A stretch of 64,000 nt of DNA from Eretmocerus hayati (GCA_029851415.1 CM056742.1:81024748-81088747), one strand, 5' to 3'. Numbered from the stretch's first letter, positions 1-10,599 are shown. Made by a program: numbers and translations. The notes: generated by a model from the sequence alone, not told the origin.

Positions 1-302
1 CATTCATCAAACTCTGTCGCTTATTCGTGAACTCATAATCGAGACGATCAGGACGAGGATACGGTATCATATCTCGAGCTTCGAAATGAGTGCCCAACAT
101 ACAAAATCTTGTTTTCATGTTATTGTGTTCGACAGAAGGCAAAAATGCGCCCAACTTAGACAGGTGCCCAACATATAGAGTGCCCAATATATAGAACTAA
201 TTCCTAATAAGAACCAATGTAATTTTGCGCGTTCCGCGGAAAAGTGTCCAACTTAGGCAGGTGCCCAACTCGCAGAGGTGTCCAACTTAACAAGTTTCAC
301 TG
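1..302. mobile_element. Edge of a TA-flanked DNA element with repeated GTGCCCAACTTA boxes
   Basis: Read on the minus strand the segment starts CAGTGAAACTTGTTAAG directly after a TA (303-304) that lies inside a BEL pol reading frame, so an element inserted at TA in that retrotransposon. Inside it the motif GTG(C/T)CCAAC(A/T)TA recurs at least six times between about 90 and 290. A CAGTGAAAC terminus with a TA target resembles pogo/Tc1-like MITEs. The other end lies outside the window and no transposase is visible, so the class is inferred. Confidence 0.35.
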
Positions 303-560
303 TACTCGCATGAGGAGTTTTGCTTGAAGTAATACAAATGTCATCCAACCTATAGGATCAAAAATTTTCGCCATTTTAGGAAGCACAGTTGTCTTTGTTA
401 CTGGTTTCTCTGGAAATTGACCCGGGTAGTTGAAGACGAAATGGTCATCTGTTGGAGACCACAAGATGCCCGGAACGGCGAAAGCATAATTGGATCCAAA
501 AGGGTTGACAAGCCTATCGATTGTGATTTCTTGTCCACTGCCTCTTGAATGGAGAACTTC
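303..560 (-). pseudogene. BEL/Pao retrotransposon copy 1, pol fragment after the reverse transcriptase
   Basis: Read on the minus strand this gives a BEL/Pao-type stretch with the motifs LWSPTDDHFVFNYPGQFPEK, then PVTKTTVLPKMAKIFDPIGW. The second corresponds to the conserved region between reverse transcriptase and RNase H in Pao pol (usual form: KR.VLS.IAKIFDPLGW). It continues the BEL copy whose gag and RT lie at 3286-6016. The two parts are separated by the 561-3285 repeat, and roughly 50 residues of pol are missing between them. The fragment ends at 303, where another element has inserted. It is dead. The family assignment is firm from the motif; the joining of the halves is inferred from strand and order. 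Confidence 0.7.
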
Positions 561-1376
561 TCCCCTCCCACTTCACTTTTTCCAAAAGTCTCACTTGGCG
601 AGTATGGCCATCCTTTCCCCATGAAATTTTAACTGGGATCGAATAATGAATTTCAATTCTTGAGAGTCATGAGATCAGGGAAAACACGTCGAGTAACTAT
701 TTAGCAGAATCTAAACGTGAAAGGAATGAAGAGAGAAGGAAAGATACTAATTCCAACTCTTGAGAGTCGCGAGATCAAGAAAAGTATGTCGAGTAATTGT
801 TTTGCAGAATCTTGACGTGGAACGCATGGATAAGGATTAATAGAATTACAATTTGATTTTTCCGGTAATCTTGACTCAACTTGAGTTACTCACCATCTCT
901 ACTGATATATTGAGAATGATCATCTATTTAGAGCCATGGGAAGAAGATTGAACTAAATAATCAGTGCTGGATTGAATCTTCTGGTTTGCTTCTTCTTCCC
1001 ATGGGTCTAAATAGATGATCATTCTCAGTATATCAGTAGAGATGGTGAGTAATTCAAGTTTTGTCGAAATTACCGAAAAAATCAAACTGTAATTCTATTA
1101 ATCCTTATCCAAGCGTTCCACGTCGAGATTCTGCGAAACAATTACTCGACATCCTTTTCTTAATCTCACGACTCTCAAGAGTTAAAATTAGTAATTTTCC
1201 TTCTCTCTTCATTCCTTTCACGTTTAGATTTTGGTAAATAGTTACTCGGCGTGTTTTCCCTGATCTCATGATTCTCAAGAATTGAAATTCATTATTTGAT
1301 CCCAGATAAAATTTCATGGGAAAAGGATGGTCATACTCGCCAAGTAAAACTTTTGGGAAAAGTTAAGTGGGAGGGG
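561..1376. repeat. Foldback at the left end of the 2.7-kb element, copy 1
   Basis: The first ~400 bp (561-~965) are repeated inverted at ~970-1376. The outer ends pair as CTCCCCTCCCACTT with AAGTGGGAGGGG, and the centre pairs around CCATGGGAAGAAG near 940-1000. The right arm runs straight into the BEN-like relic, so the left arm looks like an inverted duplicate of the start of that gene region. Confidence 0.75.
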
Positions 1377-1790
1377 CGAAGATTTCAACACTCGGCTATG
1401 GTAATGACTGAATATCCTCAGATTGAGAAACATGCTGTGAATAGTAGCACGTAGAAAAATACAGGAGAATTCTATGTATCTCGTCCATAAAAATCATTCT
1501 CCTGATGAACACTCGTGTGCTTAATTACAAGATAAATATTTTTTGATCATGAGCAAAGAAAAATCTAGAGAAGTACAACTTTGTATTCTTGATAGCAGGT
1601 ATTGAAATAGTTCATGAAATTGACTTGAGTTGATGCAAAGACTTCGAACCCACTCGTGATGGTGCGTGCAAAAGAACATTTTTGGATCACGAGGAACTTC
1701 TAGTTATTGGAAATTCCCCACATAAGTTGGTTCGTCCACTCTTCAGCAAGAAAGGATGACAACTATCAAAGTGAACAACTATTGACTAAT
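1377..1790 (+). pseudogene. BEN-like coding relic, copy 1 (broken)
   Basis: This matches the copy at 28010-28484 base for base over long stretches, including the region coding HSAMVMTEY and the MSKKKSGE start, but it contains extra stops (for example a TGA after the GATAGCAGG motif). It is a decayed copy of the same reading frame. See the entry at 28266-28484 for the domain argument. Weak on its own. Confidence 0.3.
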
Positions 1791-3149
1791 TGATAAATGA
1801 AACATAGAATTATGACATTACATCTGTTGCCTAACATTTTCCAAGAACCAAAAACTGAAACAAATTCCATGTATCATATTTCCAATTCGTAACACATCAA
1901 TAAGTTGGAGCAATTCATGAGAACTCATTCTGAGGGTAATGGAGGTTTGATAGCATTATGTGATGTTTCTTCAGATTTGTGATGAAATTATCCTCAAGAT
2001 ACATCCGGATAGATGTATGGATCCAGTTTGTTCAGCGATCGACTTCTCAATCGAAAATTTTTCCAATTTGAATTTACCAATTCCCACCAAGAGCGTAAAT
2101 GTGCCTTCCTTTCTCGCTAACTCTCTTGATGGAACGGATGAACCCTGTACAATTCTCCAATCCTAATCAGAGATTAGTCTATGCCATCATGCTCTCAAGT
2201 TATATGGCAAGAATGTGAGTAGTATGCCAAGGAAGTAAAATCCGCATACCATATGAGTAAGAATCTAACTGAGACTTTTAGATTAGAGTATTAGGCAAAG
2301 AAAGTATGTTATTCGAAAATAACCTAAGCATCACCAGAGATCAGTGCTTGTATATCACAACTGTTCTTGAACAGTCGTCAATTGGACTGACTTGTCTCAC
2401 GACATCTAAATGTGAGAGATGATCCCTCTTGATGTGTTGGACTTCGGCAGGTTTTCATTGAGATACAGAAAGCAACATGAAGGATATTCTATTGGTTGCA
2501 CTCTTCTCCAACTAGAGTGGTTCATGAATTTTTCTTTGAGACGCACAAATTATAGCTCCAGAGTTGGGTCTGTCTGAAGTATTGAGGAAACTAAAATACA
2601 CTGCTGAAATGTAGATTGATACTGGCACTCATCCTGACCTCACCATCAAATCCTAAATTCTCCAGATATTTCTGAAGATCAATTCTTGACACTGCACAAT
2701 AGCGAGAATGACACAAATCTTGGCCTTCGGCCTATTATTCTCACATAAATTCAGACAAAAAAAACAACAATAGGTCTCTTATTCCTCCAATAACTACGGT
2801 TGGCATCAATCGGCATTCAATCTCTGCTGTTATCTCTATACATGATATTTATAATCAAAATAACAAGAAGAGTACTGCTTGAAAAGGAATGCAATGCTAA
2901 CGCCGTCTGCTACATACGCGTAGTCGATATCAACAATCGATTGTGTTCGACTTCGAGTGTCTTGACGCGGCTGAAATCTTTTGACGCAAGAAAATTCGGA
3001 AGGGTCAAAATTAGTGAGCAAGATATTTCGGCACTCAACGCTGTCAGCGGTGAAATGACTTGCCAATATCCTTGTTGAGGATCGAAATAACGGGTCTAGA
3101 GGGATTAATATCCCCCTGAACCCAGAAAAGCATGCATTGGATAAGTTCG

Positions 3150-3285
3150 AGGAAATGTGTGAGGTTAAAACGGCCCAACTCAACGTATATAAGGCACGGC
3201 AGCCTTGCGCTCACTCTCTCTCTCTCTTCCTCACATGTTTTCTCTTTCATATACTCGCCAGCAAGGCGCTGCCGCGCCTTTTGAT
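3150..3285 (+). promoter_or_regulatory. TATA-like promoter and hairpin at the right end of the 2.7-kb element
   Basis: A TATA-like GTATATAAGGC (about 3185) is followed by a (CT)n tract and a hairpin made by AGGCACGGCAGCCTTGCGCT and AGCAAGGCGCTGCCGCGCCT. Both parts are kept in copy 2 near 29950-30050. The conservation suggests a functional terminus or promoter of the element; activity is inferred. Confidence 0.35.
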
Positions 3286-4254
3286 CCCTCTGACATGACG
3301 TCATCCATACATGTTCCCCCTTCAACAATCTCAATCGCTTTTGGATATTGGATCGATTTGGATTCGTGACCTTCTTCGTTAGCTAATCGTCTGAGTGTTC
3401 TATTTGCAAGGAATGGAAAGCTATTGAAACCGAACATGACAACTGTGGCGAAAAACATCATGATTTTGTTGGTTGGGTTCTCTCTCCATAATATCGCTTG
3501 GAGATGTTGATCATCGGTATGTATCATTAGTGGTGAAAACATTTGTTTGATGTCAGCAACGAATACAAAAGGATAACGTCACCATCTAGTGAAGAAATCA
3601 GGAATTTCGGGTCAAAGATCAGGGCCCGTGTGAAGGTAATTATTGATAGCCTTGCCTTTATTTGTTTTTGCCGAAGCATTGCAAACTGGCCTGAGTTTCG
3701 TGGTGATACTACCCTCTTGTACATGTACACCCCGTGATGTGGGAGTACAAAACATTGATTGAGAGCCTTTTCCCTATGAAAAATTGGACGAAGATGAGCT
3801 TTTTTGACTGAGTGTCTCATTGATTTGACATGAAGATCTTTGAACTCATGGTCTCTCTCAAATCTCTTTTCTCCAAGCTAAGAATTCGTCTCACAGCTAC
3901 GTTGTAAGAGTCGCCGAGGTCTCCTTCCGAAGGGGAATCGGGTTTCTTCGGGAGCCTTACAATGTACCGACCTGTTGGAGTGCGAGAGACAGTATCTCTG
4001 AAGAATTTGATACAGCATTTGCCTTCAGCTCTCAAATCTTTGGGTTCCGGAATTTCGAAGTGATCAAGATGTTTTTCCAAAGTAGAACTCAGGTCTCGAT
4101 CAGCGTCTTGCAAACAGATGTTGAATTCGGAATCACTCGAGAGTTGCTGTGCAGCAGGGCATGACACAATCCAACCCAGACGGGTATTCAGCGCGATTGG
4201 AGATTCGACTCGCTCATCCCTGCGCTGCCCTTTACCTAAGACTAACGCATGCAC
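3286..4254 (-). pseudogene. BEL/Pao copy 1, protease end and reverse transcriptase
   Basis: The minus strand carries Pao-type pol in three overlapping frames. About 4254-3817 holds NTRLGWIVSC and the linker from protease to RT. About 3820-3527 holds MRHSVKKAHLRPIFHREKAL, then LPHHGV, which matches the usual YLPHHAV of Pao RT. About 3542-3286 holds the catalytic-site remnant GGTCMDDVMSEG (usual YVDDV, with Y replaced by C). RT would copy the element RNA into DNA in virus-like particles. The frame changes near 3820 and 3540, so it is inactive. Reading stops at 3286, where the 2.7-kb repeat begins. Confidence 0.8.
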
Positions 4255-5214
4255 TCTAGCGCTCGAAAAGATGTGTGCTTCACCAGGTTCATCGAAGTTT
4301 GGGCCCGCTCATCGCAAATTTTTCATGTGAGGCCAATGAACTTTTAGATTGCCAGATGGCTCGTCATTTGTGATTTTCTTCAGGACAAATGCTGTTATGT
4401 TGCACTCAAAATTGGAATCAATCCGAGATTCGATTAGAAATTCTACGACGCTTGTGCGAATTGTCTATACAGCCCCACCCACCCCATGAGTATTCAATTT
4501 GGAAGAACGTTTTTTCAGCTTGAAATACCGACAGAGTTGTTCTGAGATGAAGCTTGACTGTGCACATTGGTCAACAATGGCACGCACTACTCGCAAAGAT
4601 CCATCCGGACCCTGTGCACAGATCTCAGCAGTTGCAAGAAGGATCTCTTGTGACGATTCATCATTCTTCAAATTGACAACTGAGTTTTGAACTTCTGAAC
4701 GAGAGTTCACTATAGCGCAATGATTCGCACTAGAAGAAGACTTGGAACCATCACAATCATGTGAAAACGTGTTATGATGTTTGTTACAAACCATACACTT
4801 ATACTGCAGAGAACAGTCTGATAAAGTGTGCTTCGATGACAGGCAAGATGTGTTTACTTTTTGGAAATCTACATAAGCTTTCCTCTCCCTGGGAGACTTG
4901 CTCTTGTATTGATCGCAATTGTTGAAGAAGTGCTCTTCTTTGCAGATCAGATAAGTGGGTTTGAATTTAGGTTTCCCCTTGGTATTGACGTAAACCAATT
5001 TCACATTCTGTTTTTGGCCTGACTTGCCCTTTTTGTTCCCTGATGTCTGCGGTTCTTCTTTGATCTCGTTACTATCACGGAATTGTTTTGCGATCTTCAA
5101 TTGCCCGAGGGCAAGCTTCTCTACATATAGGAAAACTCCCATATCCTCAAAAGAAGGACAGGATTTCGGATTCGCTGGAACCGCGACACGCTCTTTCCAT
5201 CTTCGTTGGATCAT
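4255..5214 (-). pseudogene. BEL/Pao copy 1, gag zinc-knuckle region and aspartic protease
   Basis: From 5214 down to 4465 one frame of 249 codons holds the C-terminal half of Gag and the start of Pol. A basic linker (NKKGKSGQKQ) comes first, then Cys/His clusters typical of BEL zinc knuckles (CKEEHFFNNC and CMVCNKHHNTFSHDC). Then comes the protease motif AIVDQCAQSSFISEQL, matching the DQGSQSSFIS form of Pao DUF1758 proteases with Gly changed to Cys. Between 4465 and 4255 the same domain continues in another frame (for example ITAFVLKKITNDEP). Frameshifted and inactive. The direction matches the RT that follows at lower coordinates. Confidence 0.8.
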
Positions 5215-5256
5215 GAGTGACAGTCGAGCTGCTGTTTGGAAGATTACAATAGAATG

Positions 5257-5737
5257 TCAATGTTCAACCTGACAATCAAGGGTCTTGAGGGCTGTGAGCA
5301 AATCTTTGATGGTGATTGTGACACGGCTCACTTCCTTAGAAGATGAGTTGCTCATGGGTTCAATAGTGAAAAAATTGATAAGGAGCTTGTTGATCAAAGC
5401 CGTATTATTCTCATAATGATTTTCCACTGTGTCCCAAGCAGTCCCGAAGTTGTTTCCTGACGATGGGCACCCATCTAGAAGCTCAAGAGCTTCACCCTCT
5501 AATGTTTGGCGGAGCGTGGTCATTTTATAAATATTTGGCAAATTTTGATCTTCAACAATCATTTCCGAGAAAATATCACGGTAACGTGGCCATTCGATGA
5601 TATCGCCAAAAATGTGGCAATTCCATGCGTGGAAGTTGCTTGGTATAGTTGTGGGAGGATTCCGGATCTATGCCGAGCTGCTGAGCAGCCGCACCCGTAA
5701 CCTCACTCATTTTATGTGAATATTAGAATAGTATATC
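5257..5737 (-). pseudogene. BEL/Pao copy 1, Gag DUF1759 domain
   Basis: The minus strand gives TKQLPRMELPHF in one frame, then DIFSEMIVEDQNLPNIYKM and LRQTLEGEALELLDG in the next. This is the DUF1759 Gag domain of BEL/Pao elements (usual form LPKLELPKFSGD...W..F.D.F...I). A one-base shift near 5590 separates the halves, and a stop precedes the zinc-knuckle frame. Role in an intact element: capsid-like structural protein. Confidence 0.75.
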
Positions 5738-6016
5738 CTAGAGGAATCCACCCTCTTTAACAGTGCAACTTTCCTCTATTGCATTGAAAACTTTGTGCTC
5801 GAAATAGTTATCACTTATATCGGCTTCATCGTCATATTCGAATGCTTCATGATTTTTCTCAAACTGTGACCAGTTTTCCTTGAGATTCGCCATTCTACTT
5901 CCAGCCGCGCCACGAGTCATCTTTGCTTGACCCAATCTCTCGAAATTGTCATAGGAATTGACAATTTCCGTCTGCAACTCGAGCTGCTTTGCAATGATTT
6001 TCTCTGACTTCGACAT
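5738..6016 (-). pseudogene. BEL/Pao copy 1, Gag N-terminus
   Basis: A 92-codon frame starts with ATG at 6016 (MSKSEKIIAKQLELQTEIVN) and has the charged, probably helical N-terminal region common in BEL Gag proteins. It lies directly upstream of the DUF1759 domain and downstream of a candidate primer-binding site, which supports this start. The frame closes at 5738 and the protein continues in another frame. Confidence 0.55.
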
Positions 6017-6030
6017 TTTGGATCCGATAT

Positions 6031-6047
6031 CCTAGTCGAAGGAGCCA
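6031..6047 (-). promoter_or_regulatory. Candidate primer-binding site of BEL copy 1
   Basis: On the minus strand TGGCTCCTTCGACTAGG begins with the TGG expected for pairing with a tRNA 3' CCA end. It sits about 14 bases upstream of the Gag ATG. The matching tRNA cannot be named here, and no LTR could be delimited beside it. Confidence 0.35.
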
Positions 6048-6208
6048 AAAAAATAGTCAAGTTGTCTCAAAACGGACTAACACTTGAAAGATAGACAGGA
6101 GAAAGCTTGAAAATATATCGGCCCTTCCTGTCGGATATAATGAGGACCTCCTACGCGCGAGACGAGAGAGCGAAAAAGCAAGAGCCCTCCGTCAAGGTTG
6201 GTGATGAA

Positions 6209-6272
<64 letters not shown>
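6209..6272. repeat. (TA)n(TG)n compound microsatellite
   Basis: An uninterrupted run of AT dinucleotides (about 6209-6231) passes directly into TG dinucleotides to about 6267, then a few TATG units. Confidence 0.95.
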
Positions 6273-6274
<2 letters not shown>

Positions 6275-6294
6275 CGTTGCCCGTTCGATCACTT

Positions 6295-6455
6295 ATGCCA
6301 GTTCATACACCGGTTAGCCCGTTTATATACTGGCTAGCCAGTTTATAAACTCGCAGCCAGTATATTCAAAAATTGCTCCGCCGGCATCTTGCACGTGAAC
6401 TCAATATATTGTCGGGGCAGTTTATAAACTGGCTAGCCGGTTCATAAACTGGCGA
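6295..6455. repeat. Cluster of ACTGGCTAGCCAGT-type palindromes
   Basis: The perfect palindrome ACTGGCTAGCCAGT (near 6340), flanked by TATA on the left and TTTATAAAC on the right, recurs in diverged forms: ACACCGGTTAGCCCGT, AAACTGGCTAGCCGGTT and ATAAACTGGC. At least five related boxes lie in 160 bp. Confidence 0.6.
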
Positions 6456-6478
6456 GGGGCCGATCCGCCGTTTGCCCA

Positions 6479-7001
6479 GTGGATGGCTGTGATGTTTCGA
6501 AGGAAGTATGTGCGCGAGAATTCGATTTTTTGAACACAGAAAATTCCATAATACGTGCTCATTGTTTTCGAGTAGAAAATTTGTCCAAGGCTCAGAATAA
6601 TTGTAATAGGCGTCAAGAAGTAGCTGCCGGGAAGATGGTTTCACGTTTAACGCAGAAATTTTCGAAGCTTAGTAAGCTGACTGTGTGACTGATCTGTGCC
6701 GATATTCGATCGGTCCCCACTAGATTTGCCTCGTGTCATCGGTGTTATAGTAGATATACCGAATGCGATGTATCAAATAGGAACGAAAGACGGCATAATT
6801 AGAGGATGGTTCCCAAGATCAGATCTAGTTCCTGCTGAAGCTGAAGCTATGCGCTCGTTTGATGTTAACATGAAGAGATGTGATTGTGCAGCAAGTACTT
6901 GTCAGTGTGAAATGAAACGATGCTTTTGCTTTAAAAACAATGTGAAGTGTGGGTCGCGATGGTCCCGCCAAACGACATGTTTTAATGCGTGTATGAGATA
7001 A
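6479..7001 (+). pseudogene. KRBA2/Ginger-like integrase C-terminal fragment
   Basis: Two adjoining frames (6479-6688, then from 6696) read ...NNCNRRQEVAAGKMVSRLTQ...KLTV and then PIFDRSPLDLPRVIGVIVDI, YQIGTKDGIIRGWF, ending in a Cys-rich tail CDCAASTCQCEMKRCFCFKN...CGSRW. The order is a lysine-rich linker, a GPY/F-like DRGPLD...IGVIVD...YQIGTK module, and a CxC cluster. It matches the C-terminal part of KRAB-A-domain-2-like integrase proteins, which derive from Ginger-type transposons. A frameshift between the two frames and the missing integrase core show it is a relic. The family call is from memory of the motif; a profile search would settle it. Confidence 0.55.
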
Positions 7002-7802
7002 GCTAAAAATATTTGCAGCCATCAACAATATTAGTCTGTGTGACGATTATGTACCTCTCATAAAACATTGACTTGATATGATGATTAACCCTTAGAGTAC
7101 CGGTATGACGCCGTAGGGCGTCATGACTTCACGGCCCGGTCATTCAACTAGAACAGAGAACTTCCTAATGCAATCTAGGTACCTCTATTCGTCTTAGAAA
7201 GAGGAATCCAAATCAATCTCGAAATAATTTTCATCAAAGTTGGAACCGTGATTGCAGAGAGAGTCGATCTATACGGAAAAACGTGTGTCAAATCCATGAT
7301 TCTGGAACAGCTGACAATCGGTTGGGATTTGTCACTGTAATTCGATTCATCCTTCTTATATCTGCGATATCTCTATATTTTGTGAAGGAGTATGATAATT
7401 TGATCGAGGAAAGCTTCAGACGAAGCTGCTCGGAGTGCAAGAATTTTCCAACACCGGCCGCTACATGGCAAGTCGAGTGATTCTTCGAGCGAGTTCGATT
7501 TTTCGTGCATCAAAAATAACAAACTTTCCCGAAGCAGTTTTTTTTACCCCCTCCGCACAGTGGGGCTGAAAATCGATTTCAGGACAAGATTCAGCGCCAC
7601 GCGGATTCTCAACCAATCGAAATAATTCAAACTGGATCTTTTCCGTTTTTTGACACTCTACGAGATTCCTTCCCGGAGAATTTGATTTGGGAAGCTGCGA
7701 AGTCACAGAATCGTGTTGGCCGATCAACCAAAAATCGTCGAAAATCGAGTCTCCTCGATCCTGGCGGCAATGTACGATTTTCTGGTTGGGCCGAAAATAC
7801 AT
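7002..7802. other. Unassigned stretch with a piggyBac-like end
   Basis: No gene is supported. At 7084-7127 TTAACCCTTAGAGTACCGG is followed by a hairpin TGACGCCGTAGGGCGTCA. A TTAA target followed by CCC and a short GC hairpin is typical of piggyBac-like ends, but I could not find the partner end. The rest is AT-rich and carries no feature I recognise. Confidence 0.35.
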
Positions 7803-8161
7803 TGTTTAGAGATTTTGATTTATTTTGAGCAAAACTAATGATTGATTTGAGAATCAATGAGTTTCAAAGAATTGAATTCCAGAATCTATTTTTATTTTTA
7901 TTATGGTTGTGTGATTCACGTTCGAACTGTCATGATTTGCGCGTCGTGACAGTTTGCTGATGCGTCACAGCCTATCTCTCTCTTTGCTACACTTCCGCTC
8001 CACGCTTCTCTCATCAATCTATCGTTGGCCATGGCAGCGAGCAACTCGCTTGCTCTCGCTGCCACTCGTACACGTGCTTTATTGAATAAATTTCAAAGTT
8101 AATTATTATAATTGGGAGTGCCTTTATTGATCGGCCTGACCCGATATAAACTTTATAAACA
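7803..8161 (+). repeat. 5' LTR of BEL copy 2
   Basis: It begins TGTTTAGAG and ends TTATAAACA. It contains a candidate polyadenylation signal (ATTGAATAAA, about 8083) and matches the copy at 10600-10958 along its whole length, with scattered substitutions. The number of mismatches suggests an old insertion. Confidence 0.9.
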
Positions 8162-8166
8162 TTTAT

Positions 8167-8184
8167 TGGTCCTCCGAGCCGGAT
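8167..8184 (+). promoter_or_regulatory. Primer-binding site of BEL copy 2
   Basis: TGGTCCTCCGAGCCGGAT lies five bases after the LTR end, has the expected TGG start, and would pair with the 3' end of a tRNA ending ...CGGAGGACCA. The tRNA identity was not determined. Confidence 0.6.
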
Positions 8185-8401
8185 CAGTGCCGCGGAGTGA
8201 AAAAGTGCCGAAGTGCAAAGTGCTTCGATTCTCACAAAATTGTGCCGCGTGGGACGCCATTTCCAGTGCCGCGCTCGACTTGCCTTTGCGAGTCATTACG
8301 TGCTTCCATCCTCGATCCCGCGATCGTTGTTTTCGCGAGTGAGAGGCCCCGATGAAGCTTCGTCTCGCGACGATCCTGCGTATTCGCAGGGGAGCTCAAA
8401 G

Positions 8402-9327
8402 CTATAGTGCTGTTGTCTATCTCAGAGCTGCTTGAAATGATGGTATCAAGGTAACTCTACTTCAAGCCAAGACTCGAGTTGCACCGATCCAAACAGTGTC
8501 TATTCCTCGACTGAAGCTTTGTACCGCCCTTTTGCTTGCACAATAAGCTTCAACTCTTCTGAAGTCTTTGAATATCCACGAAATTTCAGTACACCTGTAC
8601 TCTGATGCCATGGATGTATTGTATTGGCTGAAAGACCATCCTTCTTGATGGCCAACTTTTGTGGCAAATCACTGTTCTACCTCAAGCTTCATGGAAACAT
8701 GTACATTCACAGGAAAACACTGCAGATCTCGCTAGTCGTGGCAATAACCCTGACGAGATGCAGTCGGCAAAACTGTGGTGGACAGGTCCTGATTGGTTAT
8801 CTTTTCCCACTAGCGATTGGCCTCCTTCGAGGCCCATTGAAAGATCGCAGGAATCGAAGAATCAGCCTGCGAACCGTTTGTACAGTCTCGACCCCGCCAC
8901 AGAACTTCCACACTCACTCGTAACTGCAAAAGAAATCTTCCCTTTCGCAGAGCTGCTCGATGAGGTGACGTCATTCCTTAGACTGACTAACATCACAGCC
9001 TACTTGCTGCGATTTCTGTCTAAAACCAAACCTGACTTATTCAAGCCTGATGCAACTTCTGATCTATTTCAACACCAAAATTGGGCCAACGTTCAACAAT
9101 TTGAGATGTATGTATCGTCTCAAGAATGTGAACGAGCCAAACTAGCTTGGGTGTATTTTGTACAGAGAACTCATTTCTCTCACGAAATCGCCACCGTGAT
9201 AACTGATGTTGATATATCTATGTCTCACCCTCTCTCCAAGTATTGCCCAATAGTAGTTGGAGGTATCTTGAGAGTTAGAGGTGGGCTAAGCCATTCATTG
9301 CTTGAATTTGATGAAAATGCCCTATGA
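8402..9327 (+). pseudogene. BEL copy 2, RNase H region and linker to integrase
   Basis: From 8402 the plus strand reads YSAVVYLRAA, the usual Pao RNase H start (Y.AAVYLR), then VSIPRLKLCTALLLA and LYSDAMDVLYWLK (usual SDS..VL.WI). From 8659 a long frame continues with HSQENTADLASRGNNPDEM and LWWTGPDWLSFP, the conserved N.ADLASRG...LW..GP.WL block of Pao pol, and reaches the start of the integrase zinc domain. A frame change near 8650 and a stop near 8435 make it non-functional. RT and everything upstream were lost by the internal deletion. Confidence 0.85.
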
Positions 9328-9938
9328 TTCTTCCATCTGATAGCCCTTTCACCGAGATGATTGTGCGCAGATGCCATGCCATAACGCTTCACGGCGGGAC
9401 TCAGATTACTCTGGCAGCTCTTCGTCGAGAGTTTTGGATTCCCAAAGGTAGGCAAATTGTGAAAGAGGTCATCTCCAACTGTGCAGCTTGCATTCGGTAC
9501 AGAGCCTCAACTATGTACCAGAGAATGGCACACTTACCCAGACCCAGAGTACAACCAGCTCGTCCTTTCCTCAAATCTAGTGTGGATTACGCACGACCTA
9601 TTCCCGTGCCTCCAGCTCCAGGGCTAGGGCGAGTATCAAGCAAGGGTTATGTTGTGTTATTTATATGTCTGTCAGCCAAAGCAACTCACCTAGAGGTTGT
9701 CTCCGACTATTCGTCGAAAGGATTCATCGCTGCCTTTCGCAGATTCAGTGCTAGGCGTGGTCACTGCTCTGATCTTTCTTGCGACCAAGGGCCCAATCTC
9801 GTAGGTGCAGAAGCTGAATTACGAGACATGTTTCAGAAGTCTAGTGCCTTTTCTTCTCAAGTGTCTAACCATCTCTCAAAATTAGAGACCAACTGGCAAT
9901 TCAACCCCCCTGGTGCCCCGAATCTTAGTGGTATCTGA
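9324..9938 (+). pseudogene. BEL copy 2, integrase zinc finger and catalytic core
   Basis: The frame holds the H2C2 zinc finger (RRCHAITLHGGTQIT then NCAACIRYRA). The core follows: SVDYARPIPVP carries the first catalytic Asp (usual GVDYAGP), HLEVVSDYSSKGFIAAFRRF follows, and SCDQGPNLVGAEAEL carries the second Asp (usual DNGTNFVGA). It ends at NWQFNPPGAPNLSGI, the usual W.FNPP.APHFGG..E, where a TGA at 9936-9938 replaces the codon after SGI. In a live element it would insert the cDNA into the host chromosome. Confidence 0.9.
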
Positions 9939-9947
9939 GAAGCGGCC

Positions 9948-10483
9948 ATGAAGTCTGTGACATTTCACTTGAAAAGGGTGATCGGTGATCATACCCTCAC
10001 TTATGACGAGCTCTCTACACTCATCAACCCAATCGAAGCTATTCTGAACTCTAGGCCACTTGTGCCTATGTCAGATGATGTCCAGGATCTGAGTCCTATC
10101 TGCCCTTCACATTCTCTGATCCCGTCGGAATCGTTCCTGCTACCAGAAAGAGATGTCTCTGAAGACAAAATACCAGCTGGTGACAGATGTTTACTAATCA
10201 GCAAATGCAGCAGCAGTTCTGGGGAAGATGGTCACGCGAGTATTTGCAATCATTACAACGCAGGAACAAATGGACCTCAGCTGTCCAGAACTTGCAACTC
10301 GGTGATCTAGTCATCATCAAAGCTGAAAACACGCCTCCTGCTACCTGGCTCTTAGGCCGAGTGATCGAGATACTTCCTGAAGATGATGGTCTCGTCAGGG
10401 TGGCTACAGTGGAGACCGCTACGTCGAAGTTCAAGAGACCTGTTGCAAAGCTGATCAAGCTTTGCAGTGACACGGATGTCTGA
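9948..10483 (+). pseudogene. BEL copy 2, integrase C-terminus and DUF5641
   Basis: The frame from 9948 gives TLTYDELSTLINPIEAILNS then RPLVP, the usual LTYEE..T.L..IEA.LNSRPL. The frame from 10187 gives WSREYLQSLQRRNKW, then LQLGDLVIIKAENTPPATW and GRVIEILPEDDGLVRVATV, the DUF5641 domain that ends Pao pol. The two frames overlap, which shows a frameshift near 10190. The final stop at 10481-10483 lies about 115 bases before the 3' LTR, a normal distance. Confidence 0.85.
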
Positions 10484-10599
10484 ACACCAGTATGTTCCAG
10501 ATGAAGAAAATTTCTTGATGACTACATTGATTTTCTGGACATATGTACATATTTTCATTTTTATCTTTCTTCTACACTTCATGGAGAAAGTGGGCGGAA

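Larger units (their letters stand above)
561..3285 (+). mobile_element. Unclassified 2.7-kb repeat element, copy 1
   Basis: This whole segment recurs in direct orientation at 27281-30053, from a TCCCCTCCCACTTC-like start to a shared end GCCTTTTGAT. The flanks differ on both sides, which makes it a discrete dispersed element. It opens with an 816-bp foldback, then a BEN-like coding relic, about 1.3 kb of AT-rich sequence, and a right end with a TATA-like GTATATAAGGC and a CT-rich tract. It interrupts BEL copy 1. I see no clear target-site duplication and no known transposase. This copy has more stop codons than copy 2. Confidence 0.65.
6048..6478. other. Non-coding stretch with microsatellite and palindromes
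   Basis: No reading frame here is supported. It holds the (TA)n(TG)n microsatellite and the ACTGGCTAGCCAGT palindrome cluster listed separately. The first ~150 bases could be the remains of the 5' LTR of BEL copy 1, but no second LTR is present to test this. Confidence 0.5.
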
